Source: Pyrenula massariospora (lineage: Eukaryota; Ascomycota; Eurotiomycetes; Pyrenulales; Pyrenulaceae). Taken from it: a DNA stretch of 64,000 bases. Every line of letters begins with the position of its first letter. Position 1 is the first letter of the stretch. This document shows positions 60,876 through 64,000 of the stretch, in pieces. The stretch is taken from positions 682,001 through 746,000 of the forward strand of contig JAGFMI010000016.1 in assembly GCA_021030905.1 (NCBI GenBank). The letters run 5' to 3'. The notes under the pieces are model-generated. The model ran no database searches, was not told where the DNA came from, and saw only the letters and a program-made list of their open reading frames with translations. The position numbers and the translations under genes are program-made.

Positions 60876-63830
60876 TCACGAGCTTGCCATCTCGGCCTCG
60901 ATCAGTTCAGCCATCTTCTCCATATCCTCTTCAATATAGCCATCTGAATCATCCACCTCACAACCCATGTCTAATGAGGGACGATTCGCTGGACTATCCT
61001 CCCCCTTAGATCCATTGCATTGATTTTCTCCTTCAGCCTTCTCGAAGTTAGAGTGAAGTCGATTCTCTGTAGGGAGCTCGCTGCCGTCAACAATTTCCGG
61101 AGCCTCCTGTTGCACGGTGCGTGTACTGTTGGATTCTCGAATCTGCTTCTCAGGTTTATTGGTGGATGGCCGCATGCTCTGGCCTGAGCCATTCGTAGCA
61201 ACAACCTTTCGAGAGGCAAGGGAAGGTTTCCTGCCTCTGAGCTGACCTCGTGATTTTGGTCGTGACAGAGGCTTTTCACTTGTATTGCGAGGCCGTGGCG
61301 CTTTCGCTACTTTTGAAACTGGAACCTCCTCAAAGGTAGCGTTCTCATCGTTCGTGTCGCCATTTACCTCGTCCCCTAAGCCTGAGGCAAATGATTCAGA
61401 GCCATCGTCGTCTGCTGGGTTGTAAAGCCCAGGACGCCGTGCATGACCGTTCTTGTCAATGATTTCAAGGACATATTCTTGCGGGGCTACCTTTTCTCCC
61501 TCATTGGTCTGCCGTCGTTGCTTCGCTCTTCTATATCGGAGCTTTCCTTTGGAATATTTCCCAGGCTTACTCAATTCAATATTAGGGTCTTGGTCAATTC
61601 TACCATACCACCAGTCGAAAAACGCATCCCACTCGGTGCAGACGTCTGGTTGGTCTTTATTTTCGGCAAGCCAGTCGTGTTGGGTTACCGCAAAATATTG
61701 ATCATGAAGCATTTGACGATGAATGTCAAGGACATTGCTAGAGCTTTCATGGACTGGAGAATTTTCGGTCCTTGGCTTCTTTGCAGCGCGATGAGAAGCT
61801 TCGGCTTTGCGCTTCCGTGACGATGACGTCTCATCATCGTGAGCAGTATTATCTGCCCCCTGTTGCACACTCCCAGCGAGCTTAGGACTCGGTGGAACTG
61901 ACCTAGTTTCCTTCTGGGACGTATGTGATATAGGAGCCTGAGCGTTTTCGTTGCTGTGAAGATTCTCAGTCGTGGAAGTATCCTCCGTAGCGGATACTTC
62001 TTGAGGAATTTCGTCTTCTTCAGTAAGATCGACGACGACAGATGGGCTCTTTCCTGCCAATGACTGTGCTCGATTGAAGAGCTCCGGCGCTTCGTGATCG
62101 ATCTGATCTTCTAGAACCTGTTGCTTGCTTGGATCTTCAGAAGGCGATTCTGGATCCAAATTGTTGAAGAATGAAGGCTGATTACTATTTATGATATCCC
62201 CACCTCCAATTGTTTGGTCAAACCAGTTGAAGTCGATGCTACCATTAGTAGGTGTCTCTTTTCGAAACAATTGATCTAGCGCTGAATTCGCAGGAGTTGT
62301 GGGCTCTGATGTGTCAATGTTCGGTGTCACAATTTCGAGACTGGGATCTGAAAATCCAGGGGTGCCTTCTCTAGGATCTGAAACCAGGACCTGTGGAACT
62401 TGATCTTCGGCGACCCAAGATGAGGGCGTTTTGCGTCGTTTCCCAGCTCTATTCTGCATGTCAACAGAATTGCTCTCGTCTTCGTCCTGGAGGAACGCTC
62501 GATCTCTTTTTTTTCCAGGATGTTGGAGCCGTGTAATATCGCGTGCTTCTGATATCTGTCGCACCTGACGTGGCTCTTGACGAGGAATAAAAGCCGACAG
62601 AGGCTCAGTCATCTGTAACCCGTGTTTATCATCGTTCGATATCACTAAATCATCTTGTTAGCTCGCATGAAGCTCTGGGTGCGGTAGAATGTGAGCCTAT
62701 TTACCTTTGGGTTCCTTATTGGTCCGCTTTTCAGTCTCCAATTTCTTCTGGACTTTTATCAGTCGCTGCTGATACTTGGAGTGAGGCTGAAAGTCTGTCT
62801 TCCGTGATTTGTTTTTCCTGTCGTTCTTGACATTCTTAGACTGCCATTCCTTCTGGTCAAAATAGGTTCTGTCAAAGTCCTGACATTGTTGAGGGAGCAT
62901 CTGGTACAAAGCCCTAGCGCTGATCCTGTTATGCACGAATACCTCGAGAACATCGTCCGTGATATGGTTTGGATAGTCTTTCACAATAAATTTGGCACTC
63001 AGTCCAGAAGGTAATCGCATGCTCTCATGCAGGTACCCAGGATACTGCAGTTTTCGCGTACGGCTGCGATGTCTCCCCGGCAAAACGATGCCGTTCTGGT
63101 CGACTCTCCGGGACATTTCAAGACTAAGGTCTGGCTGCAGAGGCTGGTACGTCTCATTTTCTGGCTCTGGGGTCGAATCTATATCTGAAGTTGGGCAGCT
63201 AACATCGCCCGAATGCTCAAATGCTTGAAACGTTGCCCTATTGCGGTTTGTTTCGGTCGGTGAGGGCGGTATGGAGAGTGTCTCGCTAGAAGACGTGGCT
63301 GGCGCGGTGGATGATGACAATTTTGGAGCGGCAAAATGTTGCTCAATTTCCATAGAAGGAACACCATCCACAGTTGAAAGGGTTTGTTGAGTATCGTCTC
63401 GAAAAGCATTCATTTCATTGTGTTGAGGCTCTTGAGCTTGTTGCTCTAGATGATAGCCCAGCCACACTTGGGAGATTTGATCGGACGACAAAGGGTGCGT
63501 CGGGCTACCGACTTGCATTTCAGGCAACGTGAATGAGTCCTCCAGCTCGTTGTGGCCGTGTTCCAATCCTCCGTCGGAGAACGACTGAGCAGTCTGAGAA
63601 TGCTGTGGGTCAGTCTGAATATTGCTTTGTTGTTGAGCCACACAAATTTCTTGATATTGACTGAAACAAGAACCGTGTCTTGGGTCATCTTGTTCCCTTG
63701 AGCTAATGCTCAAGCTATCTTGACCAGCCATCTCTTGACCATCCTCGTCAACAGTTGTTTGCGGGAAATGACACACTGTCTCAGGATATCTCAAATATCG
63801 TAGGATTGATTCTGGAGGGTGGCCATTCAT
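60876..63830 (-). CDS. Disordered nuclear-type protein of unknown function with SUMO-interaction motif
   Basis: Two long frames join through a ~57-nt GT-AG intron just upstream of 62645 (donor GTAAAT at ~62703, GCTAAC branch, GATTTAG end), phase 1 on both sides, giving ~965 residues from ATG 63830. An upstream start is possible: ATG 63937 with MSAK and an intron joining in frame at GLDVAFAMNG. A folded block precedes the junction (KFIVKDYPNHITDDVLEVF, ALYQMLPQQC), and another lies near MLHDQYFAVTQHDWLAENK with FFDWWYGRID. The rest is charged and disordered with nuclear-localisation-like runs (GKRRKT, SSRKRKAEAS). VVVDLTEEDE (about 62011-62039) is a textbook SUMO-interaction motif. I do not recognise the family. 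Confidence 0.75.
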
Positions 63831-64000
63831 TGCGAATGCAACGTCAAGACCCTTCGACAAAATATACAGTATTGAAGACGATAATTTGCAATCAATTCAT
63901 CGACATGAACGGGAGCATGGACTACCTTTGCACTCATCCCTGTAGAGAACAATTGAAAATCCTGGTTGCTTTGAGAATATTCTATTATTGCAAAGATTGC

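Overview
The window is nuclear DNA of a filamentous ascomycete (Pezizomycotina). The genes carry short introns of about 44-136 nt with GTRNGT donors, CTAAC/CTGAC-like branch sites and YAG ends. The families are fungal too: a Zn2Cys6 factor with a fungal-specific TF domain, a Pom1-type DYRK kinase, a dysferlin-type peroxin and a fungal nitrate/nitrite reductase pair. A 5-6 kb AT-rich block contains repeat copies that differ only by transitions, as repeat-induced point mutation (RIP) would leave them. I cannot name the species. I rebuilt most gene models by joining reading frames at splice sites, and the total coding length of each is a multiple of three.

Left part (1-24.7 kb): a DUF7708/STAND-like protein with a degenerate nucleotide-binding loop (1253-3127, -), a five-exon AAA+ ATPase (4950-8505, +), a decayed amidohydrolase relic (8735-9337), a small NAD(P)-binding protein (10045-10878, +), a PEX28/29-type peroxin (11390-13172, -) divergent from a 1481-residue Pom1-like DYRK kinase (14393-18991, +), a Zn2Cys6 transcription factor (20761-23421, -) and a class II aldolase/adducin protein (23806-24744, -).

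Middle (24.7-33.4 kb): a gene-free AT-rich block, about 25.2-31.0 kb. It is a mosaic of small non-autonomous elements: a ~518-bp terminal-inverted-repeat element (TIR1), a ~527-bp element with related ends (TIR2), palindromic foldback elements, a 134-bp repeat pair differing by transitions only, and an apparently recent 171-bp solo LTR. Some are nested, and one TIR1 sits inside a foldback element at a TA target. The block borders an N-terminally truncated UbiA-type prenyltransferase (31702-32367, +).

Right part (33.4-64 kb): an SRPBCC protein, a secreted sulfatase with a reading-frame problem at one junction, a small GPI-like surface protein, a histidine phosphatase ending in a PIP-box-like motif, MCM3, the nitrate assimilation pair niaD and niiA (both +, in tandem) with GATA-factor motifs upstream of each, a C2H2-like protein, a Spo7-like subunit, a CLD1/ABHD5-like alpha/beta hydrolase, and a nuclear-type protein of unknown function with a strong SUMO-interaction motif.

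niaD and niiA together reduce nitrate to ammonium. The other genes are mainly housekeeping genes with no evident shared pathway. No convincing tRNA, rRNA or CRISPR array was seen.
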